From Chloroflexota bacterium (GTDB lineage Bacteria > Chloroflexota > Anaerolineae > Promineifilales > Promineifilaceae), in assembly GCA_013112725.1 (NCBI GenBank), contig JABFFZ010000038.1, forward strand, positions 1 through 50,196: a stretch of DNA of 50,196 nt. Direction: 5' to 3'. Below are positions 20,668-29,847 of this stretch, piece by piece (position 1 is the first letter of the stretch; every line of letters begins with the position of its first letter). Made by a program: the position numbers and the translations under genes. The notes beneath the pieces are model-generated. The model was given only the letters and a program-made list of their open reading frames with translations. It made no database searches and was not told the DNA's origin.

Positions 20668-23600
20668 TTATATGTCACAGTTACCGGCCAGGCAGGCCAG
20701 TTCTTGGGCGGCAGTGGTTAAATCTTCTTCTTCATATCGGTAAATTTTGGAAAAATCTATCTCCGGGAATTTAGCCACTAACTGTTCGTATTCTTCCTGG
20801 TCAATTTCCACATAGGGCATCTGGTCGTATTGGGCATCGAAGGCGGGCAGGAAGGCCATACCGCCAATTTTGTCCTGGTTTTCCCACACCCAACGGATGA
20901 TGTCCAGCACTTCGTTGGGCTGGTAGGTGATGGTGACGCTGGGGTTGTGTTCGGTGTAGTGGATTTTGTTTTGCAGCCAGAATTCGCATTGTTCCAGGGC
21001 GGTGCGGTCGTTGCGAGTCACGGCCGTAGCCGGCGACTTCACCGGGAAATGTACCACCCAGGTAATGGCTGAATCGCGTGTTTGCCCATTTTCCGGGTCC
21101 ATGGGCGCACCCGCATCTTGCAGCACTTTGAACACCGGCGAATGCGCGCCCACGCGCACATTGCGGATGTAGTAGGGCGCCCACCGCGCATGAAGCCCGG
21201 ACGACGAATCCACCAACTGCGAAGAATTCCCCGATGGTTTGACGCACGTCACCGAAGCCGATTGCTTGATGCCCAACAATTCAGCATAAACCCGGTTGGT
21301 TTCCACGGCCACTTCGCGCAAACGCAACTGTACATCCGGCTCCTGTACCGTCAGGCTGTCCATTTGTCCATTCAGGTCTACACCTAACAGCCGCTCCTCC
21401 TCGCAGTTCTTTTGCCATTCGCGGCGCAGGCCGGGGAAGTAGGTGGCCATAGATTGGATGGTGCCGATGATGGCCGCCAACTCCACCTTATCGCGCAGGC
21501 TTTCGTAGTCGTCGCCGGCGCGGGCAATGGCGCTGGTGAGGTTGCAGAATTGATATGGCCGTAAAATAATCTCGCCACAATTATGCACATACAGCCCATT
21601 GGCGTCAAAAGCGTGAACGCCGGGAATGGTGCAATCATACACATCTTCGTGCCCCACCAGGGCGATAGATTTGATGTGAGCTGCAAACCTTTCCCGGTTA
21701 GGCACACGCCGGTAAACGGCCAGTTTGTCGGCTAATTTAGCTGCTTTGGTTGGGTCAGAAAAGCCAATTCGCTGCTGGAAAGGCTGTAAATTATCGTTGC
21801 TTATAACCAGTTCATGCTGTGCTTGAGTCCAATGCTCACGCAGGCCACCTTTGCCATCCGGCAGCAGACGGTAGCCTGCTTCACGGCGATTCTGGTAGAT
21901 GGTGCTGTTGATGCCCAGACGAAGCAACATGCGCTGCACCGCCTGCAACAGTTCCAGGTTGGATTGGGACAGGCGCACACTAACCCCTTTTTCCTGGCTG
22001 CCAGTCACTGTGCCGTCGGCGTCAAACAGGCCACGCAAGAAACCGGTGTAAAAGGCGCTGGAGGTTTGCTCGATGGCGGGGGTGATCGTTTTGTTGCCCG
22101 GAGAGAGGCCATACCGTTCGGCAATGGCGTTTAAGCCGGTGGAACCCAGTTGCCAGTATTGATTGGTCTGATGGTACAAGGGTTGCAGATCGCTGCGTGT
22201 AGGCACGTTGGCGGTTAAAACGCCATGCGCCATTTCTACCATCAGGCGGCTGTTTTCACCCCAGAAACGCAGGATGGCTTGATTGCTTTTGGATTCATGG
22301 CGCACAAATGTACCGTCGCCCACCAATAGACCCAAAAGCCAGGCGGTGGCTGCGCCTTCATCGTTGCCTGCCCACACGGCCGTGCGCTGATTGTGCAGGC
22401 GAATCATATCTCCCGGCTGCAATTCGGCGACCGGTAGCCATTCTGTTGTCTGCTTTTTACAGGTTTGGGCGCTGATGTGCAAAATAGGGTGGTCGGCTGT
22501 TGCCTTGAGTGTATGCCCTTCTTCGGTTTCAATGAGGTAAACGGGCTTGTGGCCGGTGTAAAAGAAGCCATCCTCGGTGGAGCGGTGGGCACGGCCGTCT
22601 ACCAATGCCATAAACGGTCTATCTATCAACTCGCTCACCTGGCGTGGCCCGGCCTGTGTCATCACCCAGGTATCGGCCGTGACACACGGGTTGGTCCCAA
22701 ACTCAGCCGCTTGCCGCCGCGCCGGGCGGTTTTCCACGGCCGCGCGCCGGTTAAAAATGCCCGGTTCACCCCGGCCCGACTCCACCATATCCAGCACAAA
22801 ACGGGTGATTTCTGCCTGGCTCAGTTCGCGGCTGGGCCAGACGGCGCTGTTATTGGCGTTCCAGCGCTGGCTGTTGTTGCGCCAGAAGTCGCCATCCTTG
22901 CAGTGGCGCATTTCCAGGTCGTCGTAATCAAAGAGGGAGATCATGGCCGTGCGGCGCACGCCGCCGGAAACGGCCGCATTGCCCACCGCACACATGATGT
23001 CATGGGCGTCTAACGGCCGTAAAAAACTCCCCTGCCGGGCAATAATCCGCCCCCGCGCGAACTCCAGCATCTGCCGCAGTGGTTCCGGGCCGGAAGCGCG
23101 CCCACCCTTCACCCGCAGCGGCATACCCGCCGGGCGTACTTCTGAAAAATCAAACTTCACATCCTCGCCATTGAACCAGGTTGTCAACCCCAGGCGTAGC
23201 GCCTCTGCCCAACCTTCTGAGGTGTCTTTGACCACATGGGTCGGCGCCGGTTTGCCAGATTGCCGGACGATACGCGGGAACTGCTCCACATACTGCCGTT
23301 CCACAGAAAAGCCCACGCCACAGCCACTCATGGAAATGATGAGCGCCTCCACAAAGGAATCAATGCTGTCCACGGGCATATAGGAGCAGTTGTAGATGGC
23401 GATGTTGTTACGCCGGGCCGCCGGGCCGGCCATGGCCAGCAGCCGCATGGAGGGCATTACTTTCATTTCCAGAATGCCCTGGCGGATGCGGTCGTAGACG
23501 CTGGCGGGCAGCCGGTAGTCTGACAATTCCCGCAAATAGTCCACCGCCCGGTTCACCGTTTCCAGCCACGTTTCACGGCGGCCTAACTCATAATTGAAGC

Positions 23601-24102
23601 GCGAATACTTGTCATAAAATTGGAATTTTTGCAGTTGGGTGGGGAAGTATTGGTCAGAGGCGGCAAATGCTTGGCGTATTTCGTCCGGGACGGGCCGTTT
23701 GGCGCGGATTTTAGCGTGTTCGGCGCGGTAGAGGATGTAATGTTTGGCGGCTTCATATTCACCGGCGGCTTGCAGCACCATCTCCACAATATCCTGCACA
23801 CCTTCCACAGTGGGCAGGTCAAATTTGGCAGCGACCACGTTCACCACCTGATGGGTGATGTCATCAATGGAAGTTTTGGGTTCCCGCCCCAGGCTGGCAA
23901 AACAACGTTCCAGGGCATTGTGGATGAGCTGATCGTTAAAGGGGACAATACGGCCGTCACGTTTGACAATGCTGGCGGGCACAGCAACCCTAAAGTAAAT
24001 GCTGTTCGCCCCCAACTCATGTTTGCCATTTTTGCCGTTGCTCCCATTTTTGGGTGCAGCCGCTTTGACTGCCTGAACTTGCGCATGTTGCGTATCTGAC
24101 AT
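20668..24102 (-). CDS. nrdJ: Class II (B12-dependent) ribonucleotide reductase with an intein
   Basis: Makes deoxyribonucleotides from ribonucleotides using coenzyme B12 in the cytosol. 1,144 residues including an intein of 369. The extein begins after a Lys/Asn/Gly-rich tail with an ATP-cone-like domain (RDGRIVPFNDQLIHNALERC), then the catalytic barrel: MSGCGVGFSVERQYVEQFP, GGRASGPEPL, FGTNP|CGEIILRPYQFCNLTSAIA, and the C-terminal redox CLAGNC, three residues from the end. AGGAG lies 9 nt before the chosen ATG (MSDTQHAQ); an upstream frame would translate repeat DNA (NYPITCLPTYPN). It follows nrdR on the same strand and is probably cotranscribed with it. Confidence 0.93.
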   Translation of the reverse strand: MSDTQHAQVQAVKAAAPKNGSNGKNGKHELGANSIYFRVAVPASIVKRDGRIVPFNDQLIHNALERCFASLGREPKTSIDDITHQVVNVVAAKFDLPTVEGVQDIVEMVLQAAGEYEAAKHYILYRAEHAKIRAKRPVPDEIRQAFAASDQYFPTQLQKFQFYDKYSRFNYELGRRETWLETVNRAVDYLRELSDYRLPASVYDRIRQGILEMKVMPSMRLLAMAGPAARRNNIAIYNCSYMPVDSIDSFVEALIISMSGCGVGFSVERQYVEQFPRIVRQSGKPAPTHVVKDTSEGWAEALRLGLTTWFNGEDVKFDFSEVRPAGMPLRVKGGRASGPEPLRQMLEFARGRIIARQGSFLRPLDAHDIMCAVGNAAVSGGVRRTAMISLFDYDDLEMRHCKDGDFWRNNSQRWNANNSAVWPSRELSQAEITRFVLDMVESGRGEPGIFNRRAAVENRPARRQAAEFGTNPCVTADTWVMTQAGPRQVSELIDRPFMALVDGRAHRSTEDGFFYTGHKPVYLIETEEGHTLKATADHPILHISAQTCKKQTTEWLPVAELQPGDMIRLHNQRTAVWAGNDEGAATAWLLGLLVGDGTFVRHESKSNQAILRFWGENSRLMVEMAHGVLTANVPTRSDLQPLYHQTNQYWQLGSTGLNAIAERYGLSPGNKTITPAIEQTSSAFYTGFLRGLFDADGTVTGSQEKGVSVRLSQSNLELLQAVQRMLLRLGINSTIYQNRREAGYRLLPDGKGGLREHWTQAQHELVISNDNLQPFQQRIGFSDPTKAAKLADKLAVYRRVPNRERFAAHIKSIALVGHEDVYDCTIPGVHAFDANGLYVHNCGEIILRPYQFCNLTSAIARAGDDYESLRDKVELAAIIGTIQSMATYFPGLRREWQKNCEEERLLGVDLNGQMDSLTVQEPDVQLRLREVAVETNRVYAELLGIKQSASVTCVKPSGNSSQLVDSSSGLHARWAPYYIRNVRVGAHSPVFKVLQDAGAPMDPENGQTRDSAITWVVHFPVKSPATAVTRNDRTALEQCEFWLQNKIHYTEHNPSVTITYQPNEVLDIIRWVWENQDKIGGMAFLPAFDAQYDQMPYVEIDQEEYEQLVAKFPEIDFSKIYRYEEEDLTTAAQELACLAGNCDI
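21580..22686 (-). other. Intein (splicing and homing domains) within NrdJ
   Basis: 369 residues from CVTADTWVMT to YVHN, followed by the extein Cys of CGEI. Splice blocks: Cys1 (CVTADTWV), block B TxxH in KATADHPIL, C-terminal HAFDANGLYVHN with the penultimate His and terminal Asn, and a +1 Cys. A LAGLIDADG homing endonuclease lies in the middle with two motifs, WLLGLLVGDGTF and FLRGLFDADGTV, both with the acidic residue. All splice residues look intact, so self-removal is expected. The insertion falls exactly before the Cys of the NPCGE motif. Confidence 0.93.
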
Positions 24103-24193
24103 CTTTTCCATCTCCTGTTTATGATTTGGGTATACAGACTGAACAAACGTGACTTGTTGAATTCGGTCTGGTGGGTTCGGGTAGGTGGGTAAA

Positions 24194-24288
24194 CAGGTAA
24201 TTGGGTAATTACTCAATTACTCTTATGGAAATGACATTTCCACTCGTTTGTATCAGACATCCGATTTCTTTGAGAAATCGGATGTCTG
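24194..24288. repeat. Two hairpins in the nrdR-nrdJ gap
   Basis: A GGTAATTG-unit hairpin (24194-24222), a short TGGAAATG/CATTTCCA palindrome (24226-24242) and an AGACATCCGATTT hairpin (24254-24288, 15-bp arms CAGACATCCGATTTC / GAAATCGGATGTCTG). Further CAATTACT units run to 24312 and include the nrdR stop. Confidence 0.85.
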
Positions 24289-24308
24289 GTTGCAACTCAA
24301 TTACTCAA

Positions 24309-24764
24309 TTACGTCTTCGTCGCGCGTAATCGGTCAATCTCTTTCCGTATGGCTTCCAGGTCATCCAGATTCATATAGACGGTGACGTACCGAATGTAAG
24401 CCACCTCGTCTAGCTCCTTCAATTTTTCAATCACAGAGTCGCCCACAAACTTACTCGACACTTCCGCTTTGCCTAGCTGTTGTAATTCTGCTTCCACTTC
24501 GCCGGCAATACGTTCAATATCGGCGGCGGCTACCGGTCGTTTGGCGCAGGCAATGCGCAAACCGCCCATAAGCTTCTCGCGCGAAAATTCCTCGCGTGTA
24601 TTGTCTTGTTTTACCAGTAGCGGCGTCGCCAGAACGGGGCGTTCATAGGAACTAAAACGCTGCCCACAGTTGTCACACACCCGTCGTCGCCGGGTGCCAC
24701 CGCGCGCATCGTGGCTGGTATCTATGACGTTTGTTTTGGGGTTGTGGCAGTATGGACAATGCAA
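24309..24764 (-). CDS. nrdR: NrdR transcriptional repressor
   Basis: 151 residues, the usual length. N-terminal zinc ribbon with four Cys (MHCPYCHNPKTNVIDTSHDA and RRRRVCDNCGQRFSSYER), followed by the ATP-cone (PLLVKQDNTREEFSREKLMG ... YIRYVTVYMNLDDLEAI). NrdR senses ATP/dATP and represses ribonucleotide reductase genes by binding paired NrdR boxes. GGAGG lies upstream of the ATG. The promoter at 24883-24911 is immediately followed by two 12-bp sites 31 bp apart that fit its own operator, so autoregulation is likely. nrdJ is downstream. The TAA stop is inside the CAATTACT repeat. Confidence 0.95.
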   Translation of the reverse strand: MHCPYCHNPKTNVIDTSHDARGGTRRRRVCDNCGQRFSSYERPVLATPLLVKQDNTREEFSREKLMGGLRIACAKRPVAAADIERIAGEVEAELQQLGKAEVSSKFVGDSVIEKLKELDEVAYIRYVTVYMNLDDLEAIRKEIDRLRATKT

Positions 24765-24828
24765 AATAGCCTCCAGTTTTGGACAAACCCAGATATGGAA
24801 CGGGTCTCGTTAAAATGGCTGGAAAGCG

Positions 24829-24871
24829 CCATATATGGTGCTTATTACTGCTGAATCCCCCATATTTGGTG
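24829..24871 (-). promoter_or_regulatory. Pair of NrdR-box-like sites
   Basis: CCATATATGGTG (24829-24840) and CCATATTTGGTG (24860-24871). Both are palindrome-like and lie on the same face of the helix, with centres 31 bp apart, the spacing typical of NrdR boxes. They are immediately downstream of the -10 of the nrdR promoter, where binding would block initiation. The exact sequence differs from the better-known gamma-proteobacterial consensus; assignment rests on spacing, position and neighbouring gene. Confidence 0.6.
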
Positions 24872-24882
24872 CAATGGCGGAC

Positions 24883-24911
24883 ATTATAACACACGGCCGT
24901 ACCCCTGACAA
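24883..24911 (-). promoter_or_regulatory. Promoter of the nrdR-nrdJ operon
   Basis: Minus strand: TTGTCA (24911-24906), 17-nt spacer, TATAAT (24888-24883). Close to consensus; the ACGGCCGT octamer lies inside the spacer. Confidence 0.75.
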
Positions 24912-25170
24912 CCTACATTTTCCCCCAAAATTTTCTCCCTCGTTAAAGAGGCGTTAATTGTTGGAATCGGCAAATGGATGATGGGGCACGACCATGAACT
25001 CACTGATTTCCCTGTGGATGCTAGAAGGGGCTGGGGGTGAGGGTCGGGAAAAGGGTGATACTGGCAGGGGATAGAAACAGCTATTGAAAGAACGGCCGCG
25101 CCCCGATACGGCCGTTCTTTTTATCAGCAATGGGCAGCAAATCCACCGATTACCGATAACGGATTACCAA
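24912..25170. other. Spacer between nrdR promoter and ftsZ end
   Basis: No gene seen. It holds the ftsZ terminator (25087-25122) and a GGTAATC-type repeat (25141-25181) that includes the ftsZ stop. Confidence 0.7.
25087..25122 (-). terminator. Terminator-like hairpin after ftsZ
   Basis: AAAGAACGGCCG / CGGCCGTTCTTTTT, a GC-rich stem with a 10-nt loop. On the minus strand it follows ftsZ but ends only in TTCTTTC; on the plus strand it has TTCTTTTT. It probably marks the end of the dcw cluster. Both arms carry the CGGCCG core of the ACGGCCGT octamer. Confidence 0.6.
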
Positions 25171-25181
25171 TTACTGATTCT
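25141..25181. repeat. GGTAATC-unit spacer at the ftsZ end
   Basis: ACCGATTACCGATAACGGAT followed by TACCAATTACTGATTCTC; the TAA of ftsZ is in the repeat. It is short and only partly palindromic. Confidence 0.7.
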
Positions 25182-26373
25182 CCCGTTTGCGCAAAAAAGC
25201 CGGGATGTCCATATTATTCGCCGGATACGTGGCCGTCTTACTCTGCGTGGGTTGTGTAGGTGCGGGCCTGTAGCCAGAACCTGTAGCCCCTGGGCTGGCC
25301 GGTGGTGCTGTAACTCGCGCCGGGGAGTGAGTGGGGCGACTGGCCACGCGCGTATCGGGCCGGGTAATCCGGTGCATCAGCGGTGAGCCATGTTCAAAAC
25401 CGGTGGCAATCACCGTTACCCGCACCTCATCATCCAGCGTCTCGTCAATCACCGCGCCAAAAATCAGATTTACATCCGGGTGCGCCGTCTCCCGAATCAC
25501 CGCTGCCGCCTGGTTGATTTCATGCAGGCTCATATTTGTACCGCCGGTAATGTTGAACAAAATTCCCTTGGCCCCATCAATGGTCACATCTAGCAGTTTG
25601 CTGGAGAGCGCCGTTTCCGCGGCAATCCGCGCCCGGTCATCACCTTTGCCGCTGCCTACGGCCATCAACGCCGCCCCGCCCAAAGACATCACCGTTTGCA
25701 CATCGGCAAAGTCCAGGTTAATCAGGCCCGGCACCGTAATCAATTCGCTGATGCCCTGAATGCCCTGGCGCAGCACATCATCCGCCAGCCGGAACGACTC
25801 CAGCAGCGAGACGCGCCGGTCGCCCATTTCCAGCAGGCGGTCATTGGGAATGACAATCAGTGTATCCACATGCTCCTTTAACTGCTCTATGCCCGTTTCG
25901 GCTGCGCGCATGCGCTGGGTGCCTTCAAACATAAACGGTTTTGTCACCACACCAATGGTCAGAGCGCCTTCTTCACGCGCCGCTTTGGCCACAATCGGCG
26001 CCGCCCCCGTGCCCGTGCCCCCGCCCATGCCGGCCGTGACAAACACCATATCTGACCCCTGCAACACTTCATGCAGTTCTTCCAATGATTCCTCGGCCGC
26101 TTTGGCGCCAACATCGGCCTTGCCGCCTGACCCTAACCCGCGGGTGGCCCGTTCGCCAATGGCCACCCGCGTGCGGGCGTTGCTGCCGCGTAACGCCTGC
26201 TGGTCGGTGTTGATGGCGATAAAGTCCACCCCGGCAATGTTGGCCTCGATCATGCGGTTGATGGCATTGCTGCCGCCGCCGCCCACGCCCACGACCCTGA
26301 TCAAAGCTGACCCTTCAGCAACGGGCATCCGCTGCAAAGGTAACTGCTGTGCTGTTCCATTTTTTGTTTTCAT
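25171..26373 (-). CDS. ftsZ: Cell division GTPase FtsZ
   Basis: Forms the cytokinetic Z-ring. 400 residues. GTP-binding core: [15 protein letters not shown] (about 27-41), the tubulin signature [15 protein letters not shown] (about 115-129), [10 protein letters not shown], and the T7-type [12 protein letters not shown] Pro/Thr/Ala-rich linker (about 335-380) leads to the C-terminal peptide DIPAFLRKR, which normally binds FtsA. It is the last gene of the cluster. A weak GAGGG lies upstream, after the GTGAGCA hairpin. Confidence 0.97.
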   Translation of the reverse strand: MKTKNGTAQQLPLQRMPVAEGSALIRVVGVGGGGSNAINRMIEANIAGVDFIAINTDQQALRGSNARTRVAIGERATRGLGSGGKADVGAKAAEESLEELHEVLQGSDMVFVTAGMGGGTGTGAAPIVAKAAREEGALTIGVVTKPFMFEGTQRMRAAETGIEQLKEHVDTLIVIPNDRLLEMGDRRVSLLESFRLADDVLRQGIQGISELITVPGLINLDFADVQTVMSLGGAALMAVGSGKGDDRARIAAETALSSKLLDVTIDGAKGILFNITGGTNMSLHEINQAAAVIRETAHPDVNLIFGAVIDETLDDEVRVTVIATGFEHGSPLMHRITRPDTRVASRPTHSPARVTAPPASPGATGSGYRPAPTQPTQSKTATYPANNMDIPAFLRKRENQ

Positions 26374-26395
26374 CTCTACGACCCTCTTTTTTTAG

Positions 26396-26464
26396 TTAGC
26401 AGTAAGCGGTTAGCCGTGAGCAGCCTTCGCCACTGCTCACGGCCCACTGCTTACTGCTCACTGG
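26396..26464. repeat. GTGAGCA-unit hairpin between ftsA and ftsZ
   Basis: GCAGTAAGCGGTTAGCCGTG and CACTGCTCACGGCCCACTGC form the arms, with ACTGCTCACTGG at the end. It fills the gap from just after the ftsA stop. Confidence 0.85.
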
Positions 26465-26466
26465 TA

Positions 26467-27681
26467 CTAACCTGGTAATAGCGTCTTCAATAACGATCCT
26501 ACCCGCCGGCCCCATTCCCGTTGTTGGCCGCGCGGCTGGTAGAGGTGGTTATCGCTCATGGCCCAGCGCAGCAAGCCCACGCTGGTGGCGTAAGCAGGTG
26601 AATGGAGTTTATCTATCATGCCTGTCAGGTTGCGCGGCTGGGCCACACGGGCGGGCACGTTCAACACCCGTTCGGCAATATCGGCAATGCCGCGCAGCTG
26701 CGCCGTACCGCCGGTCAACACAATACCGGCGGGCAGCAGCCCTTCGTAGCCGCACCGCTTCAAATCTTGCAATACCAATTGGAAAATTTCTTCGACGCGG
26801 GCTTCGATCACATGGGCTAAATCCTGGCGGCCGACCTGGATTTTTTCGCCGCCAAATGGTTCGACGGTAAAGACGTGTTCCGGGTCAATTTTGTCCGGGC
26901 GGCAGTCGCCAAACTGGATTTTAACCTGTTCGGCTACGTCATAGGGGGCGCGCAGGCCAATGGCGATGTCGTTGGTGATGTGGTAGCCGCCCACAGGGTA
27001 GACGCGGGTATACCAGGCTTTGCCCTGGGCATAGAGGGCAATGTCGGTGGTGCCACCGCCGATGTCGGCCACAATAACGCCCATGTCGCGTTCGTTTGGT
27101 TCCAGCACGGCTTCGCCGGAGGCCAGGGCATTTAGGACAAATTCGGTGGAATGGATGCCGACGTTGTGGGTGCATTGGGAGAGGTTTTGCAGGGCAGGCC
27201 TGTCGGCGGTGACAATGTGCGCCTCCACTTCCAACCGGAAACCGTGCATCCCCAGGGGACTGCGCACGCCGTCCTGGTCATCAATTTTGAAGCCACGTGG
27301 AATGATGTGGACGATTTGCCGGTTGTGGGGCAGGGGGATGGCCTGGGCGATGTCCAGCGCTTTTTCAATGTCAACGGCCGTAACGCCATGGCTGTTGCGG
27401 TTGATGGGTACAATGCCGTTGTTGTTGGTGGAACTGATATGTTCCCCGGCCATGCTGACCAGGGCTTGCGACAGGTCGTAGCCGGATGTTTGTTCCGCCT
27501 GTTCCACGGCCGTAGCCAACGCCAGCGACGCCTCACCCACATCAATCACCATCCCCTTGCGCATCCCGCGCGAGGGGGTAATGCCCAGGCCAATAATTTG
27601 CAGTTGCCCTTCGCGTACTTCACCGACAACGGCACAGATTTTGGTGGTACCAATATCCAGTCCAAAGATAATATCTGCCAT
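26467..27681 (-). CDS. ftsA: Cell division protein FtsA
   Basis: Actin-like protein that tethers FtsZ to the membrane. 404 residues. Phosphate-1 motif FGLDIGTTKICAVVGEV (near 6-22), the 1C domain (VEAHIVTADRPALQNLSQCT), phosphate-2 VADIGGGTTDIALYAQG (about 205-221), and adenosine motif GIVLTGGTAQLRGI. The C-terminus ends VGSLLKTLLPG, an amphipathic membrane-targeting tail. AGAGGGCAC precedes the ATG. Confidence 0.96.
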   Translation of the reverse strand: MADIIFGLDIGTTKICAVVGEVREGQLQIIGLGITPSRGMRKGMVIDVGEASLALATAVEQAEQTSGYDLSQALVSMAGEHISSTNNNGIVPINRNSHGVTAVDIEKALDIAQAIPLPHNRQIVHIIPRGFKIDDQDGVRSPLGMHGFRLEVEAHIVTADRPALQNLSQCTHNVGIHSTEFVLNALASGEAVLEPNERDMGVIVADIGGGTTDIALYAQGKAWYTRVYPVGGYHITNDIAIGLRAPYDVAEQVKIQFGDCRPDKIDPEHVFTVEPFGGEKIQVGRQDLAHVIEARVEEIFQLVLQDLKRCGYEGLLPAGIVLTGGTAQLRGIADIAERVLNVPARVAQPRNLTGMIDKLHSPAYATSVGLLRWAMSDNHLYQPRGQQREWGRRVGSLLKTLLPG

Positions 27682-27694
27682 GTGCCCTCTTCTT

Positions 27695-27772
27695 CAGTGA
27701 GCAGTTATTAGTGAGCCGTAAGCAGTGGGTTGTTTTCTGCTCACTGCTTAAACTGCTCACTGCTCACTTCTT
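27695..27772. repeat. GTGAGCA-unit hairpin between ftsQ and ftsA
   Basis: CAGTGAGCAGTTATTAGTGA units face TGCTCACTGCTTAAACTGCT. It fills the gap from the ftsQ stop to about 12 nt before the ftsA start. Confidence 0.85.
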
Positions 27773-28673
27773 AATTGCTACGGTAAAACGGCCGTTCCTG
27801 ATTTGCCACGCTTACATACGCCGGGGTTATGCCACGACTTTGCAGTTGCTCAATAATCGTTTCGTAGACGACCAATTTTTGTTCCATGTCCCACCCACTA
27901 CCAAAGTAAGCGCGCCAGCCACGGCCGTCCTGGTAACTCAGGCCGTTGCCCGGTTGGTAATATAGCCGGTCAATGTTGGGGCGCAGCGCCCGTAGTTGTT
28001 GCGCGCCTGCCAGCACATCGGCCGGAACAAAGGCGGTACTCGCGGTGGGGACGCTGTTATTTTCGGCAGTGGGTATGGCCGTAGCCACCGGCTGCATCCC
28101 TTCGGCTTCAATCACCAGCAATCCCAACACATCGGCGCGGGCGGGCAGTAAACGGCCGTTAGCCATAACCCAATACTGGTTCCCGCCCTCTACCCACACT
28201 GCCGTTGGTGAGTCTTCCTTAATTTGAATGTGTACCTGGTTTGGCCACTGCACCGTCACCGTCGCCGACAACACACCGGGCACGGCCAAAATGCCTGCCG
28301 CTGCCCCGCCCGGATCGGCCGCAAAAATATGCTGCCGCGCCAACTGGCTGGCGGTCACAATCTCCGCTGCCGGGATGGCGCCGGCCCCATCCACCGGAAT
28401 TGTGGCCACGTAAAACTGTTCGTCCAGCCCAATGAGAATGAGGGCATACACTACCATCGCCAACAGCAGCATACTCACCCAACGCGCCGAAAAGATCACC
28501 TGCTTAATGCCGGTGGTGGGCAGATGAATACGCCGGAAATTGCGCCGTCGCCGCTTGCGCGCCGTCTTGGGCACTTGCAACTTCGGCTGGGCCACAAACG
28601 CCGCTGCTTCCAGCCGTCGCATCTTCGGCTGTTTGCGTAGCCGTGGTTGAGTGGTGGGTCGTCGTGTTCTCAT
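27771..28673 (-). CDS. ftsQ: FtsQ/DivIB-type division protein
   Basis: 300 residues. Very basic cytoplasmic tail (ARKRRRRNFRR, about 39-49), one membrane helix (WVSMLLLAMVVYALILIGL, about 66-84), then a POTRA-like domain with the FtsQ pattern IVTASQLARQHIFAADPGG ... VPGVLSATVTVQWPNQVHIQ, followed by EDSPTAVWVEGGNQYWVMANGRLL-type text. Scaffold linking FtsA/Z to FtsL and septal synthesis. There is no Shine-Dalgarno; the start lies after a GGTAATTG hairpin. Confidence 0.9.
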   Translation of the reverse strand: MRTRRPTTQPRLRKQPKMRRLEAAAFVAQPKLQVPKTARKRRRRNFRRIHLPTTGIKQVIFSARWVSMLLLAMVVYALILIGLDEQFYVATIPVDGAGAIPAAEIVTASQLARQHIFAADPGGAAAGILAVPGVLSATVTVQWPNQVHIQIKEDSPTAVWVEGGNQYWVMANGRLLPARADVLGLLVIEAEGMQPVATAIPTAENNSVPTASTAFVPADVLAGAQQLRALRPNIDRLYYQPGNGLSYQDGRGWRAYFGSGWDMEQKLVVYETIIEQLQSRGITPAYVSVANQERPFYRSN

Positions 28674-28683
28674 AAATGGGATA

Positions 28684-28732
28684 TTGGGTAATGAGGTAAT
28701 TGGGTAATTGGGTAATTACTCAATTACTCAAT
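28684..28732. repeat. GGTAATTG-unit hairpin between ddl and ftsQ
   Basis: Tandem GGTAATTG units on the plus strand (28687-28715) followed by CAATTACT units. The ddl TAA is in the repeat. Confidence 0.9.
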
Positions 28733-29842
28733 CTCAAAGCTCTTTTTCAACTTTTCTTTTTCCTCATGCCGTGCCATTGCCAGTTCAATCAATTTGTCCA
28801 GCAGGTCACTGTAGCTTAGGCCGCTGGCTTCCCACAGTTTGGGATACATGGAGATGCGCGTAAAGCCGGGAATGGTGTTGATTTCGTTGATGTACAACTT
28901 ACCATAATCTTTATCCAGCAGTAAATCTACCCGGCCCAGCCCGGCGCAATCAATAGCCCGATAGGCCTGTACCGCCAGTTCGCGCACCTGTGCCGCCATT
29001 TCTGGCGTTAAGGGCGCGGGAATAATCAGTTCGGAATCGTCGCTGATGTATTTGGCGATGTAATCGTAAAAGTCGCGGCGCGGCCGTATTTCGCCAACCA
29101 CGCTGGCGAGGGGATCATCATTGCCCAGGACGGCCACTTCCAGTTCACGGCCGTTTATCCCCTGTTCCACCACCACGCGCCGGTCATACCGGGTGGCTTC
29201 GTCTAGCCCGGCGGTCAATTCGGCCCGGTTGTGGCATTTGCTGATGCCCACACTGGAGCCGAGATTGGCCGGTTTGGTGAAGACAGGGTAGGGTAGTTCC
29301 GCTTCAATCGCCGCCAGCGTCGCTTCCGGCTGCGCCTGCCATTGGCTGGCCAGTACCAATCGCCAGGGCAGCACCGGCAGCCCACTGGCGGCCATCACTT
29401 GCTTGAAAATGGCCTTGTCCATGCCCACGGCTGAACCAACCACACCCGCGCCCACATACGGCAAGTTTGCCAGTTCCAGCAAACCCTGTACCGTACCATC
29501 TTCGCCATAGGGGCCGTGCAGTACGGGGAAGATGACGTCTAGTTCGGCTACGGCCGTCAATCCTGTCACCCTACGCTCTCTTTCTTCAACCTTCATCAAT
29601 GTGGCCGACTGCGGATCGGGCAGCAGGGTCGCCGGTTGCGAAGCCCGTCCTTCGGTCAGCGCCAACAGGGGATCGCCGGTCAGCCAACGGCCGTTCTTGT
29701 CAATGCCAATGGGCACTACTTCATACTTCGCCGGAGCCAATGCCTGCATCACCGACTGCGCCGATTGCAGCGACACTTCATGTTCGCCTGACCGCCCGCC
29801 GAAGATGACGCCGACTCGTATTTTGTGACCCTTCTCTACCAT
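28724..29842 (-). CDS. ddl: D-alanine--D-alanine ligase
   Basis: Joins two D-Ala for the peptidoglycan pentapeptide. About 372 residues. GGRSGEHEVSLQSAQ (about 12-26), FPVLHGPYGEDGTVQGLLEL, ATP-grasp loop TKPANLGSSVGISKCHN, and the metal-binding INEINTIPGFTRISMYPKLW near the C-terminus. The start MVEKGHKIRVGVIFGG is chosen because the upstream extension (VSRITYHASRVI) is translated from the GTGATGC repeat. No Shine-Dalgarno is seen; the hairpin at 29848-29914 fills the gap to murB. Confidence 0.93.
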   Translation of the reverse strand: MVEKGHKIRVGVIFGGRSGEHEVSLQSAQSVMQALAPAKYEVVPIGIDKNGRWLTGDPLLALTEGRASQPATLLPDPQSATLMKVEERERRVTGLTAVAELDVIFPVLHGPYGEDGTVQGLLELANLPYVGAGVVGSAVGMDKAIFKQVMAASGLPVLPWRLVLASQWQAQPEATLAAIEAELPYPVFTKPANLGSSVGISKCHNRAELTAGLDEATRYDRRVVVEQGINGRELEVAVLGNDDPLASVVGEIRPRRDFYDYIAKYISDDSELIIPAPLTPEMAAQVRELAVQAYRAIDCAGLGRVDLLLDKDYGKLYINEINTIPGFTRISMYPKLWEASGLSYSDLLDKLIELAMARHEEKEKLKKSFEIE

Positions 29843-29847
29843 GATTA

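Noticed and set aside
24955..25070. Small frame beginning MMGHDHELTDFPVDARRG
   Set aside because: About 20 residues with no good ribosome site; treated as chance.
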